This document shows positions 45,878-57,400 of a DNA stretch of 64,000 nucleotides, piece by piece. Every line of letters begins with the position of its first letter. Position 1 is the first letter of the stretch. The notes under the pieces were generated by a model. That model saw only the letters and a program-made list of their open reading frames with translations, was not told the origin of the DNA and did no database searches. The stretch covers positions 18,498,221-18,562,220 of the forward strand of contig OZ038527.1 in the NCBI GenBank assembly GCA_964036665.1, read 5' to 3'. This DNA is from Gordius sp. MW1. Lineage: Eukaryota; Nematomorpha; Gordioida; Gordea; Gordiidae. Position numbers and translations under genes: made by a program.

Positions 45878-46386
45878 TGTCTATTCCCCCCCCCTCGCTT
45901 ACTTCTAATTTTATGACTTCTTTTACTTTTGGAAATGTGCCAAGTGGTTTATTCTTAAATTTAAATGTCAAGGTTAGTTACCGGTTTATTACCCTACTAT
46001 GAATTAGCCTTCAGATGTTATAATCATGATGATATCGCTATTTGTTAGTTATTGCCGCTTATCATTATTGTACCAGTGCGCTGATCGTTGTTGTTACCGA
46101 TGCGCTGATCATTATTGTTTTACCACCGCGCTTGTGCGCTATCATTTATTTGTTTATCGTCATCCTACCTCCCCCCATCATTATTATTGTTACTACTTAA
46201 AACGAATTGTCAGTAGAGATTGATCAGTTATAATAATTTTTGAAGTTGAATAAATTTATGCTAAAGATGTAGTAGTACGAAAAATAAAACTGATTGATAT
46301 TCGCGGTAGTTCTAGAAAATAAATACATTTAGCTAGAAATTTAAATAAATATTTTAAAGCGTATTTGCATTCCTTCAAATACGAAA
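45878..46386 (+). repeat. 3' LTR
   Basis: Near-identical to 44399-44923 with small indels. It is followed by the CACCT target duplication. Confidence 0.88.
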
Positions 46387-46391
46387 CACCT

Positions 46392-47400
46392 AAAAAAATT
46401 TTGGCTGTTTATTTTGGATTAAATTAACTTTTATCTTAAAAGGGAGATTTTTTATATAAAAACCGTCTAATAATTAAATTTTTATATGCAATATAACATC
46501 TTAAATTTTTAATTGTTTATGAAAATAGAGGTCGAGGCTAGTTCTAGCCATTTTTCATTGTGTCTTACAAATGACAAGATTTAAAAAACAAAAAATTTTG
46601 TTTAAAAATCTAACTTAGTGTTATTTGGAACAGAAATAGACTATAATTATACCTTATAAAACGACCAAAAGTTTTTTCCATTGCAAAATCCGTCTTTTAA
46701 GTGTTCTTAAGTCCGATTGTCATCTTGACCCTTTTTTATTTGTTTTATATAAAATAAAATCATTTTACATTTGCATTTTCTACATTTTTTATAATGAAAC
46801 AATCTTCTTATTGATTTGAGCTAGCAGACACTAATAAGAAGTGAAAACGTCAGAATTAATCTATTGGCTATGACTAGCCCCGGGCATTTTTGAAATTTTT
46901 TGGATATTTTTTTTAAACTTAATTTGTGAGAAAACTATTAATTATTTCCCTCCAAATTTTTTTCCTATAGTAAAAATAGACCTTAAAAATATAAAACCAT
47001 ACCTAGTTCTTCATTATTTTCTAAATATAAGTTTTATAATACATTTACTTGAAAACTATAACGTTTTATAATTGAATTTTAATCTTTAAAACTACGGTTA
47101 AATTCTTTTAAAAGTATTCTATACGAGGGACAAAATTATATTCAATACGGTTAAATTATTAAAAAAAGCCTAAAATATAAATATTAAAATTATTTTATTA
47201 GAAATAACAGATCTAAAAATCTTGTTTTTAGAACGATTGAAATTAACTTTCTTGAATATATAAATATATCGTCAGACCAGATTCTGTTTATTTATATGCC
47301 TGCGTCTTTCATACTTAATTTAGGTCACTTATTGATAGCCCTGAGCTTATTAATTAAATTAGCCTATAAACTTAGTTCAAACCACATGTGCGCATATGCT
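46392..47400. other. AT-rich DNA, nothing recognised
   Basis: Apart from the inverted ccggggctagtcatagcc copy at 46866 and a ggctagttctagcc relative at 46532, no gene or repeat was seen. Confidence 0.55.
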
Positions 47401-47742
47401 ACTTAACAATAAAAAATCATAATAATGATAGCGCCACGCTATAGCTCTAGCACCTTATGTAACTATCTCCTACAGCTCTAGCGCCCTCGTGTTGTCCTAC
47501 AGCTTTAGCGCCCTCGTGTGATTATCTCCTACAGCTCTAGCGCTCTCGTGTGCCTATCTCCTACAGCTCTAGCGCCCTCATGTGACTATCTCCTACAGCT
47601 CTAGAGCCCTCGTGTGACTATGTGCTATAACTGTAGCGCCTCCACGCGACTATGTGCTATAACTGTAGCGCCTCCACGTGACTATGCTTTGTAGATGGGA
47701 GGCGCTACACGCGTTGGTGCTAAGCGTTTTACTATCACTAAT
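47400..47742. repeat. Minisatellite-bearing repeat, copy 1 (32-bp unit)
   Basis: About seven to eight units of tctcctacagctctagcg plus ccctcgtgtgacta (32 bp) lie between an acttaacaata left flank and a ggtgctaagcgttttactatcactaa right flank. The last units change to tgctataactgtagcgcctcc. A stem (tgtag...ctaca) precedes the cgcgttggtgctaa end. Copy 2 is at 48398-48617. Confidence 0.82.
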
Positions 47743-48120
47743 TAATTGCACAATATTATTTAAATTATTTTAAATTCTACCTTTAATAATTAGCAAGAAT
47801 TAGGTAAATATGAGACGATATCAATAACAAATTGCACAAAGACGGCACCGGAAACACCCACAAACCGTTTAAGATAATCAAGCAAGCTGGAGAGCTAAAA
47901 CTAATGCCTTATAAATTAAGTTTCACTTTTTATAAGTTCGTTAATTTTAAGTGCAATCTATGCAAGGGAATCGGGGGGGGGGACGTGAATAAAAATAATA
48001 ATTAGGACGGAATTTTTCGACTAAGGGAATGTAAAATCAAAATAAATTATTAAAAAAGTGAGATGGAGTGTTATACGGAGGTGCAAAATTAAAATTTTCT
48101 AATATTTAATCTATTTCTCA

Positions 48121-48369
48121 CATGGGCGTAGGCAGGGGGGGCGACTGCCCCCCCCCCTAATTTAAAAAAAAATTTCAATACAAAAACCCTTAGAAATTAA
48201 AAAAATATGTTTTGCCCCCCCCCTAATTAGCCAGGGGAGGGCAGGGGGTCCGGCTGCCCCCACTGCCTAATTAGGGAAGTTGCTTCTTCTTTTTTGCTCG
48301 CCGGAAATTTTTTATTTTTTTTAATCTGCCCCCCCCCCCCCCCTAATTCAAAACCTGGCTACCCCCATG
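48121..48369. mobile_element. hAT-type MITE, CATGGGCGTAG family, copy 1
   Basis: The ends CATGGGCGTAGGCAGG and, inverted, CCTGGCTACCCCCATG are flanked by atttctca (48113-48120) and atttctcg (48370-48377), a 7/8 match to an 8-bp duplication. The interior is dominated by long C and G runs and contains an inner inverted ctaattag.cagg motif. Non-coding. Confidence 0.85.
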
Positions 48370-48397
48370 ATTTCTCGGTAGAATAATATAATTATGC

Positions 48398-48617
48398 AAC
48401 TTAACAATAGAAAATTTACACTTATAGCTTCACGCTATAGCTCTAGCGTCTCCAAGTGACTATGCGCTATAGCTTTAGCGCCTCTCAGTAACTAAGTGCT
48501 ATAGCTTATAGCGCCTTATGTGACTAGCACTGAAGCTTATAGCGCACACAAGCGACTATGCTCGATTAGCGAGGAGGCGCTAATCGAGCTAGTGCTAAGC
48601 GTTTCACCATCACTAAA
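48398..48617. repeat. Minisatellite-bearing repeat, copy 2
   Basis: It has the same left flank (acttaacaatagaaaat) and right flank (agtgctaagcgtttcaccatcactaa) as 47400-47742, with about four diverged units (gctatagctttagcgcctctc...gactatg). The terminal hairpin cgattagcg-aggag-gcgctaatcg sits about 10 bp before ctaa. A hairpin followed by a CTRR-like end suggests a Helitron-type non-autonomous element, but no 5' TC end was defined. Confidence 0.65.
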
Positions 48618-49544
48618 CTATACAATCAAACGATAATAACAATGGAACAATATCCATATACACCAGGAATGCAATACATAAGATCAATAGTGTTTCGATC
48701 TCGTCTCGCACTCGAAAACAAAATCTCGTCTCGTCTCAGGAGCTATAAAAATCTCGATCTCCTCTCGTCTCGGTCTAGAAAAATCTCGATCTCGTCTCGA
48801 CGAGAATTCTCGTCTCGACTTTTTGAAAAAAATATATACTGGATAAAAATTTCTCCTGTTTTATTAAAAATATTTAAAAAGTGTTAAAAAATCCAAATGG
48901 CAAATTTTTATACTTTTAAAAAAACTTTAATACACAAACTTTTTAAAGATTTAGCGGGACACGACATTTCATTGACAATATAAAGATATGAATTAATTCA
49001 TAAAGATAACTTTTTCTATGGAAAATGCAGACTAAAAGACTATAAATATATTTGAAATATAGAAAATTAAATGTGATTGTTCTAGCAAATTATAACATTG
49101 GTATCAAATTCCCTATTTTTGTCAACTATAAATAGACTTAATAATTGACTTAGTTGCATAATTGAGCAAATTGAGACCCTTTATTAATGGCTAGAGCTTC
49201 TTAGTAGACTAAGTCTATTGTTACCATCATCAATTATATGCCATAGTGTTATTGCATGTTTACTATAGGGTTCTAAACCATAAAGTGCGAGTGACTTTTA
49301 ATGATAATATTATTGTTTACAGAATTGATAACTAGTGCACATATCAAAACGTTGTAAAAACAACAATAAAAGCAGTTTTATTATAGGATTAAGAAGATAA
49401 GGTTTTAAACTTTAAATTTCACGTATTTAAAGTTATGACAGAAATCAACAAATTTATATTCCAAATAATTACCTTCCAATTCCAACTAACTTTGCCATAT
49501 AGTTATTTATCGAATACAGTATAGGTTCGTGTATTATTTTATAC

Positions 49545-49890
49545 TAGATGAACCCGGTAAACGTTGTTTTGCCATTTACACGGTTGTATTAAATTATGTT
49601 GGATTTTTAGGGCTTTTATGATGATAAAGCGGTTATTGAAGTGAAAATAAAGTTTGATGTCTATATGTTCTACTTCAATTGTTCTATTTCCGTATACAGT
49701 GCAACGCGTATGAATACTCGAAAACTACTGGACCGATTTGGCTCGAACAAATCTTAAAACTTGCTCCGGAGTGTCAGGAATAAACTCTGAAATTTTGAGC
49801 CAAATCGGTCTAGTAGTTTTCCAAATTGATGGCGGCATATATACACACACAAATAGTTTCATTTTATATATAAGATTGCACAATTATGGA
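49545..49890 (+). repeat. Dispersed repeat with gatgaacccggtaaacgttg start and inverted motif
   Basis: It begins actagatgaacccggtaaac and contains aaaactactggaccgatttg (49721-49740), repeated inverted as caaatcggtctagtagtttt (49801-49820). Motifs like these are, from memory, widespread in invertebrate repeats, though I cannot name the family. The short ORF across it is incidental. Confidence 0.6.
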
Positions 49891-50448
49891 AATATAATAA
49901 ATTTAAATGCACCTGCCAAACCAGCGTATAATGTGAAAAGTAATGCAAGACAAAACTATGTATTCACATAATGTCTTATTAAAATTGAAAAATTTAGGAG
50001 GTATACTATTAGTTTAAGCATAAAAACTTTTAAAAAAATCCATGATTTAGATTTAATCTATTACGGTGTCGTTAAATACTCTATTGTACTTTTGAAATCG
50101 TTAGGCGGGTGCTCAAAAATCTAGAGCCACTTATTCAAACTGGTAGACTACCAATTTATAATTACCGCATTATGCAGGATGAGTAACTGCAAAATATAAA
50201 TATGTTTTAGTAATATTTACTATTCCACCAGAACTCATTCTAAGCCTAAATTTTTTTAATATGTAATAGTGCTATGGATACAAATATGTGATAAAGATAT
50301 TATAACCTATGGGTCAACCTTACTTAGGTAAATGATTGCCAAATTTTAAATTTTTTGCAAAAATATATAATATTTACTACACTTAGGAATTTTTTTAATA
50401 TCAAATATATCCCATACATATTGATTAACATAATACCTTAAATGTAAA

Positions 50449-50704
50449 CATGGGCGTACGCAGGTTTTGAATTGGGGGGGGGGCAGATTAAAAAAAAAGG
50501 TCTCGACATTTTCCTGACAAAAAAAAGGTCTCCACCATCCAAATCCAAATATTCCTGAAAGCAAACGCAACTCCCCTAATTAGGCAGTCAGGGGGGGGGG
50601 CAGGGGGTCCGGCTGCCCCCCTTTGGCTAATTAGGGGGGGGGGGAGCAAATCATTTTTTTAAGGGTTTTTGTATTGAAAATTTTTCCCCCTGCGTACGCC
50701 CATG
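50449..50704. mobile_element. hAT-type MITE, CATGGGCGTAG family, copy 2
   Basis: The ends CATGGGCGTACGCAGG and CCCTGCGTACGCCCATG are near-perfect inverted repeats. The target duplication aatgtaaa is exact (50441-50448 and 50705-50712). It is nested inside the hAT element 48688-50889. G/C runs of 9-12 are present. Confidence 0.93.
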
Positions 50705-51016
50705 AATGTAAATCATGCAAATTAAAATACACAATAATTTACTAAAATCTAATAATCAATAAAAAGTCGAGATCTCGCCGAAAAAAACCTTGTCTCGTCT
50801 CGACATCAAAATTCTCGTCTCGATCTCGACTCCATTTTTAAAATTCTCAGAGACGAGACCGAGATTTTTCTCGGTTTTTCGCATCACTAAAGATCAATAT
50901 TCCTCATGGTTTAGTTGAGGTCTTGGCACTTTGCCTTGTATGAATCCTCCAGCTGGCTCCTAGCTCTCTCTTGACTCCTTTACATTGTCCATGGCTTCCA
51001 GGAAATGATCTATATA

Positions 51017-51560
51017 TTTAGGTTTAATCCATCTTTCGGCCCAGACATCGTAAGACCAATCATTTTTCTTACGTTCAATAAATTTATTGTGCCCACCCTT
51101 TTATTTTTTATTTTTAACCCATAGTTTATCCCCTTCTTCAAAATTGCGATCGAAATCCTTCCCATCACGATCATATATTTGCCTTTGTCGATAGTTGCCT
51201 TCCTTGATTGAACCATGAAGTTGATCGATATAAAACCGAATTCTTCTTTTAACATCAATTCACAAAGGGCCACACTCGTATAGTAATATAATCATAGGTC
51301 AATCTATAAGTAATATGTACTTTAGTCCATGTTTTGTCATCGTCGCGATTTGTCTTAGCGGTTGCGTAAATCTTTTGCATAATCCATTAAATAATATATG
51401 GTATGGGAATGTTCAAACATGTTTATTAAGATTAGTTTCCATAAATGTTAATAATTCCTCTCCCGTTAATTGGCGGCCGTTATCAGTCGCTAGAACTCTA
51501 TACAGACCCAATCGCGCCACCAATTCAGGCATCGCCTCGATGATTCCAACCAAATGAAAC
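51017..51560 (-). pseudogene. Ty3/Gypsy-like integrase remnant
   Basis: 51560-51438 has GIIEAMPELVARLGLYRVLA then TDNGRQLTGEELLTF, the second catalytic Asp motif of a DDE integrase. A stop follows, then PYHILFNGLCKRFTQPLRQ (about 51405-51350), where the family expects a catalytic Glu in NGxxER and this copy has Lys. Further on are RFYIDQLHGSIKEGNYRQRQ and FEEGDKLWVKNKK (51243-51107), and after another frameshift HNKFIERKKNDWSYDVWAER (51085-51020). At least three frame changes and stops make it dead. No LTRs are attached. It is not obviously from the same element as the integrase C-terminus at 43440-43605. Confidence 0.75.
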
Positions 51561-53056
51561 GATTTAGGATTTTTACCCCCGCTCCAAAGTAATAATATAG
51601 TCTATATTCTTAACATGGAAGAAACTGGCGAATGGTGGCAATATGACACAATCTGAATCTAAACCGCTTAAATCCTCTCCATTATTATGCTAAGTCAATG
51701 AATTAGAGAGCTTTTGTTGTTAATAATATAGGTCGATATCCGTACATACTATATATTATCAATTTCAATTTAAGCCTATAAACTATTAGTTATATATTGT
51801 ATATTCAATTCAATATTGTGTATTTCTTTGTATAAAATCAGAGAATTTCTTTCTACCACCTTTATCAATCAAAATCCACCGATTTTATACAAAGACATAA
51901 ACAATTACCATTTTATCAACTTAGTTCGAAAAAAATAGAGATTAGTAATTTTTAAACTTAGGCCATTTACTATTAAATCAATTTATTAAAAAATTTACTT
52001 AATTAATATGGTTTCGACAAAATCCCTATTATGATTAAAATGCATTATTACAAATTATGGGATAAATTATTTATTGCCCAGCAATCGTTTAAGCAAAACT
52101 TTCATAAATTATAGGGTCAACCAGTCTATAAGTTTATGCAAAAACCTGGCAGCGCCACGAGCCAAACATGAAATTATTTATTGAATCATCGGGGTGATAA
52201 ATAATGAGCCCGAAATGATATAAGATAGAACAGGCAGGACGGCAACCTGCCAAACATTAATTACAAACTACGAGATTTTAAAGTTAAATAGCCACGATAA
52301 TTGTTTACTAAATTTCATAAATAATTGTGATAAGAATCCTTGCCAGCAATAATAAATAAAGGCGAACAACGGCCAACCGATAAAATAATATTGTGTGCTC
52401 GAGGTTCGCAACTACATTTAAACACAAAAAAGACTGCGACGAGGGCAGCAAAATCATGTAAAGCATAGTGATGGCGCGTGCGTCGTTTAATATGATATGC
52501 AACGAGAAAGGATCGGAATGGGGAATTTAATAGTTTATCGCACAACCCACATGGAGTTCGTTCTAATCAACAGTAGTGTTGTAAAAACGGCTGGGTTTTG
52601 TTTGGTCGACCTTTTGTTTGGTCGACCCAACATAAACAAACCAACGATTTTTTGGCCTCTTTTTCTTAAAAATAGACCCAAGCGACTAAAACCAAAGGTG
52701 GACCAAACAAACCCCTGCCGAACAGATTCAAGGACTAAGGTGTACGTACGCGAGAGCAATAACATGCTTTCTAGCGGAAGGAGGGGGGGGGGGGGCTAAA
52801 AGCTATAATTTGGGGCCTTAGTGCTAAAGCAAGCGAGTGAACGAAAGCGATATTAACAAGCCAAACGGAGTTGTGATACGAAAAAAAATCTTGATAAACT
52901 AGATATCCATTGCTGCAGTGTGATTAGGTTAAGACGGGTGGGCGTAGTGTGGTTGAAAGAATACAGCTATTGTAAATCACATAATGAAAGCGGTTCAATC
53001 GCCTCAACAATTGGTTCATTTAGTCAATACTACAACCGAGTGCTGGAGCCGGCTAG
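51561..53056. other. Intergenic DNA downstream of the promethin-like gene
   Basis: Mostly AT-rich. A 14-bp inverted repeat, ctttgtataaaatc / gattttatacaaag, lies at about 51827-51895, and a G13 run at about 52783-52795. No coding-like ORF. The 3' UTR of the minus-strand gene should extend into the right part, but I could not place a polyadenylation signal. Confidence 0.5.
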
Positions 53057-54243
53057 TCAAAACTCAACGTTATTACGCTGCTGGTGAGGGTCGGTCAAGG
53101 AGTGGGTCGGCTGAAATCTCTTCAAAATGCTCCGAGCTCGCGCTTGGGAAGATGGCAAATTTTGCCGGATAAATCGTAAGAGGCGAGAGACCATGACGTA
53201 GGCGGTGAGAGCAAACATGGCCACGCACAAGGCAAAAGAACCGACCCAAAAAATGACGAAACCCGCGATTAGGGTAGCAATCGATAGGAGCGTACCTATT
53301 TATCGTAAAGGTTAATGTTGGGTTAAATATAATTGCATATTTGATAAAAATTTATCGGCCATAAAAACGCATTTGTAATTTTATAACGAGCTTTTAGATC
53401 CCTCGAAATCATTCGGTGATAAATTATGGAAGAATTTTAAAGCTCTGGGTCTAAGTAACCATTGATTTATTGTAGCGATTATAATGTACTAGTGATTTTA
53501 TTAGCAAAAATGTTACGAGTCGATGATGTGAAAAGGCACAGATATGCGCTCTTGATGGCAGACATTTGTATGATATTAAACATGGTCACTCTTAACTAAA
53601 GCCCCTCACCAATTAAATATTAATGAAGCCGTGAAAAGTAATTTTAATTCAAACGCAACCGCCAAATTAACTAAGACCTATCACAAGTAAAATCTTTTAT
53701 TGTAACAAGTGTTTGGAAACACGTCTCGATTGAATACACATTAGCCATACGATTGCATTATGGGATTCAAATTAACACAAACTCTAACCTAACTAGACTA
53801 GAAGACCACTAGTCAGGACTTTAAAAATGGTGGGGGCATCAACATAGAAAACCAAAACCAATGATATATCAAATATCGCAAATTTAATTAATTCACATAT
53901 AGGAGGACTGACTACCTTCGATGAGGATGAAGCCGAAAAAGGTGAAGCAAAAAGAACCCACCATGAAGGTTAAAAACATGGCGATAGGTAAGAGGGTAAA
54001 AGCAAAAACCGTCCCCGCGACAAAAGTTTGATAGGGTTTGACTCGAGCGTAGTCGCGGAGCGAGCGGTAAGCCGGATAAGTCTCGACCCGGTCAGCGGCG
54101 GTAGAGAGGGCGCCTTGGATATTGTGATACACCGCTTTAGCCGCAGCTGCCTTGGCATCGAGGCCCGACCCGGAATTATGATAATTCTGAGCTCCTCCGG
54201 CGCGATTGTTAGAGTTTGTCGTACTGGGGCTGGTTGTGTCCAT
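53057..54243 (-). CDS. Promethin/LDAF1-like lipid-droplet membrane protein, two exons
   Basis: Exon 1 is 54243-53916 (109 codons + 1 nt) and exon 2 is 53295-53057 (ending TGA). They are separated by a 620-bp GT-AG phase-1 intron, and the spliced CDS is 567 nt, 188 aa. A hydrophilic N-terminus (MDTTSPSTTNSNN) and an amphipathic stretch (AVYHNIQGALSTAADRVETY) precede two long hydrophobic blocks, about residues 72-108 and 111-146. They are joined at the splice point by FILIEG-TLLSI, the conserved (I/L)EG turn I associate with promethins, followed by a basic tail (SRLLRFIRQ). Family members sit in ER/lipid-droplet membranes and work with seipin in droplet formation. The start was chosen at MDTT; an in-frame upstream ATG (54426) would add 61 residues of less protein-like sequence. 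Exons are GC-richer than flanks. The splicing evidence is strong; the family name is a motif-level call. Confidence 0.75.
53296..53915 (-). other. Phase-1 intron of the promethin-like gene (620 bp)
   Basis: The donor is G|gtagtc (53915) and the acceptor ctaag-like aatag|GT (53296). Joining gives GAA-GGT (Glu-Gly), and the hydrophobic frame continues without a stop for 78 further codons. Confidence 0.8.
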
Positions 54244-54422
54244 GAAGGGTATTGATTTTTTGTATTCGGAAATCAGGGCTAAAGAGAAGTGGAATAAAAT
54301 TGAGGGAAATAAGATTGTGGCAAGTTTAACGCTGAGCGGTGGTTGGGTTAACAAACTTAGGTTTGGCTCAAATGTTGGGTATTCAATACGCGGCTGGCAA
54401 AACATGTTAAACTTTTGTTTGA

Positions 54423-54482
54423 CCAAAATTTGATTAAAATTTGATGGGTTTAGGGCAACCGTTAAATTTAATCAAATTTTGG
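54423..54482. repeat. Small inverted repeat upstream of promethin-like gene
   Basis: ccaaaatttgattaaa (54423-54438) and tttaatcaaattttgg (54466-54481) form a perfect 16-bp stem with a loop of about 27 bp. It lies about 180 bp upstream of the chosen start codon, within the probable promoter region. Its role is unknown. Confidence 0.7.
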
Positions 54483-54499
54483 GAGCCCACAATAAATAT

Positions 54500-57400
54500 G
54501 GTTTAGCTATCAAAATATATGCGAAAATTATTTGAAGTTGTTTTTTAACTTTAAAAGACGATCGTCACTCTAAATGATTAAATGTAATATGCAAAGATAA
54601 TATAGTTTTGTCGAGAAATTAAACAAGTCGAGTTACGTTTTTAACTCAAATTCAGTAAATAAAGAATAAGAGTTAATATTAAAGTCAAAATTCCAAATCA
54701 CAAAATGATTTCGTAAAAAATTCATAAAAAGCCATATAAAACAGTTCTATGCAATGATTTTAAAGTGTGATAGAATCCAATATTGATAAGCGAATAGCTT
54801 TTATTTCTTAAATAACTGTGCAATTATTTTTCCTCAAAATTAAATATTAAATACACCTAAACAATGTAAAGTACCCACAAAAGTTGGCAAGTGTGAAAAG
54901 GTGAATTTTATCGAATCAAAGAACATGGCGTTTAAAATGCAAAAATAGCGGTATAAAGCCCGGCAAAAAATATTTTGGAGCGAATAAAATTTAAGCTAGG
55001 TGGAATTACCTCTTCTAGCCATACATCGTATGCGTTTAATCGAAAATGTCCAAATGTCACCAAACAATATTTCGACGGTCCTTAAGGTTAATTTCGAGGA
55101 AAGGTTAAGAAGGTGCGAGTAAAAAACAAGTTTGACTCAAAAGGTCGAATAATCATCTTCCTTAGTATTTTAAATTTTAGTTACATTAATTTATAATGTT
55201 TGACCATAAAACGAAAAACAGAGAACGTGAGATTGATATAGCAGTAGTAGACATTAAACAGCGCGGAGAAAGTGCGTTAAAATCGATAAGTCAATATTAT
55301 TTCAATATTATTGCCCGGGGGTCCTTAGGCTAAAGCGAGGGAGATGAAAAACATAGATGGTCGGAGAGAGTGGGGAATGAAAAGTTTGGAGATAAATTTA
55401 AAAAAACCCGAAAGGCAAGGGGGAAGGGGCAGGAGAAAAATATAAATTTTTAGCGCGAAACAACACGAATTTAACTGAAAGTTTCTTCCGCGGTGTGGCA
55501 CCATAGCTATAAGTGGCATCGGGGTGGCCTTCGAACCTTAGTCGTAAGCTGCGGGGGCTAGATAAGGTGCGAGACGCGAGTTAAAGCGCAAATTTATAAG
55601 AAAAAAACTAATATAAAATATAGGAGTAGGTGTTTTCCAAAAAGAAACTTATTTTGATTATATAAAAACTTTAAAATACATCAAGTTTTTTATAGTCAAA
55701 AAATACATATTTTGTGAAATGAAATTATTAAGCAAATTTTTATATACGAAAAGTATTATATCTTTGATGTTCACGTAAGTCAAAACGAAGAATCATTGGC
55801 CAATGAAAAATTAAGGTTTACTCATAAATGTAGCATGTTTTACAATTTTAACCGTTTTTTTTCGTTCGGCTCTGATAAAAATCCTGATTGAAACCTTTTA
55901 AAGCCCTCAATTTGATGATACAAACGCATGGGAATAGGGAAAATTTACATTAGCTCCCAGCTTATAAAATCAAAGTGCAAGCAAACATGGCGAAAAGATG
56001 CTAGTCGAACTTTTAATAGCCTTAACGCAGGATTTAAGTTCAAATTGAACCAACTAATTTTGCACCCCCCCCCCCCATTTACTTAATTTAAGCATCCCGA
56101 CTACATGGTTTTCAAGCAAAAACTGAACTTTTACTTGCTAAATTTACATAAAAAATTGAACGCGTTTCGTGAATCGCATTTATTGTGCATAGGAATGCAG
56201 AATCCGATTTTAAGGCACGGCCGACCGCTTGCCTCTTAAACGGTCCCCGAGTAAAATACCGCGTTAAATGGGAAAAAGCGACCTTCTATCAACATGCGCA
56301 CCACGTGCACACCGTGAAATAGTGATTTCTTCGTAATAAAGCTTCAAAAAATAGTAATGTATTTCAATTAATCGCAAATTCAATATTGGCTGGCTCTAGG
56401 CAACAAAGGGAAAGTTTAACAAAACACGTACACTTAAGAAAAAAACTGCTCAATCAAGACAATTTCGCGTGTTTTAGTAATTTAATGTTGATACAAAATT
56501 AAAATACGTTTTCGGATTGTACATTTCAAAATGGTTTCTCATAAAACCCAGTTTTGTAAAATATTTCTTACTATTCCAAAGAGAGTTATTAATCATATAC
56601 GCATTTTAAAAGCAATTAGGCACATGGAAATACCAACACTTATATTAGTAAAAATTTGAGCGATCGGGTGATGATGCATTTAAGACTAGCGTGGTCCTGT
56701 ACTATTTTGTTCCGTTTTAATTACAAATAGGTGTGCTACTTACTTGTTTGAATTATGGATAGGATCGATAATTGGGGGAAATATAATACAGTGCAAATAA
56801 ATCCCAAGAAATTTTGTCCTTTATAAAGCGATAAAAAAATGCTAATAATAATTTGGGAAAAGAGAACTTTTAGAATTTCAATTATGATCTTCTGGTATGT
56901 GTAAAAACATAAATTTCCCGCATTTCTGAAGTTAAAAATCTCCAAATTGACTTTATTCACGTGCTAAGCGACGGTACAAATATAAAGAAACTCCGTCGAA
57001 AATATATTTTCAACGATTTTATTAAAAGTAAAATGGTTAAAACAGATTATTTTCTTAAAAAATTAAAGGTTCCTTAACATTATTTTATATGGGTGCTGCA
57101 AAATTATTAAACTCAAAAAGAAATGCCCTTTGAACAGCAAAATTTTGCCGACGTTTGTCTTTTAATTCTGGTGAGAAAGTAATGCACAATCAAAAATGTA
57201 TGCGGGATTAAAGTTTATTTGAACCCAGAAACAGAAACTTATAGGGAGCCCTTAACATGATTCTCGAGATTTAAAAATAGGTGATTTTTTCCCCCATTTT
57301 TCATTCATAATTGCAGATTATCAACATGGCTTACTTCAAACTTTTTATAGTACTGTGGTATGGGATTTTAATTATAAAAGATTTTTAACGCAAACTTATT

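Larger units (their letters stand above)
44399..46386 (+). mobile_element. Non-autonomous LTR retrotransposon, complete, 5-bp TSD
   Basis: Two direct repeats, 44399-44923 (525 bp) and 45878-46386 (509 bp), flank a 954-bp internal region. The target duplication CACCT is exact (44394-44398 and 46387-46391). A PBS starts at 44925 and a PPT ends at 45877, directly before the second LTR. The internal region has no gag or pol. It holds tandem tgagtca.cc.tcggtt..aaggc..ctgaactca units (about 45540-45690) and short gtcaatgtc repeats (45715-45790). The LTRs differ mainly by small indels (for example ttatttgc, and gtat at the start), so the insertion is not very old. It would need proteins from another element. 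Confidence 0.9.
44197..46883. mobile_element. Possible DNA element with 18-bp inverted ends, host of the LTR insertion
   Basis: CCGGGGCTAGTCATAGCC at 44197-44214 is repeated in perfect inverted orientation at 46866-46883. Without the LTR element at 44399-46386 the interval would be about 690 bp, AT-rich and non-coding. No target duplication was found, so this may be a MITE-like element or two unrelated copies of a repeat. Confidence 0.4.
48688..50889. mobile_element. hAT-superfamily element (2.2 kb), 8-bp TSD, tcgtctcg subterminal repeats
   Basis: The ends are TAGTGTTTCG and (inverted) TAGTGATGCG, flanked by an exact 8-bp duplication aagatcaa (48680-48687 and 50890-50897). Both subterminal regions are crowded with tctcgtctcg and gatctcg words in inverted orientation (48692-48815 and 50765-50880), the arrangement expected for transposase binding sites. 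No transposase ORF remains. It carries an inserted repeat at about 49545-49890 and a nested MITE at 50449-50704. Confidence 0.9.
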
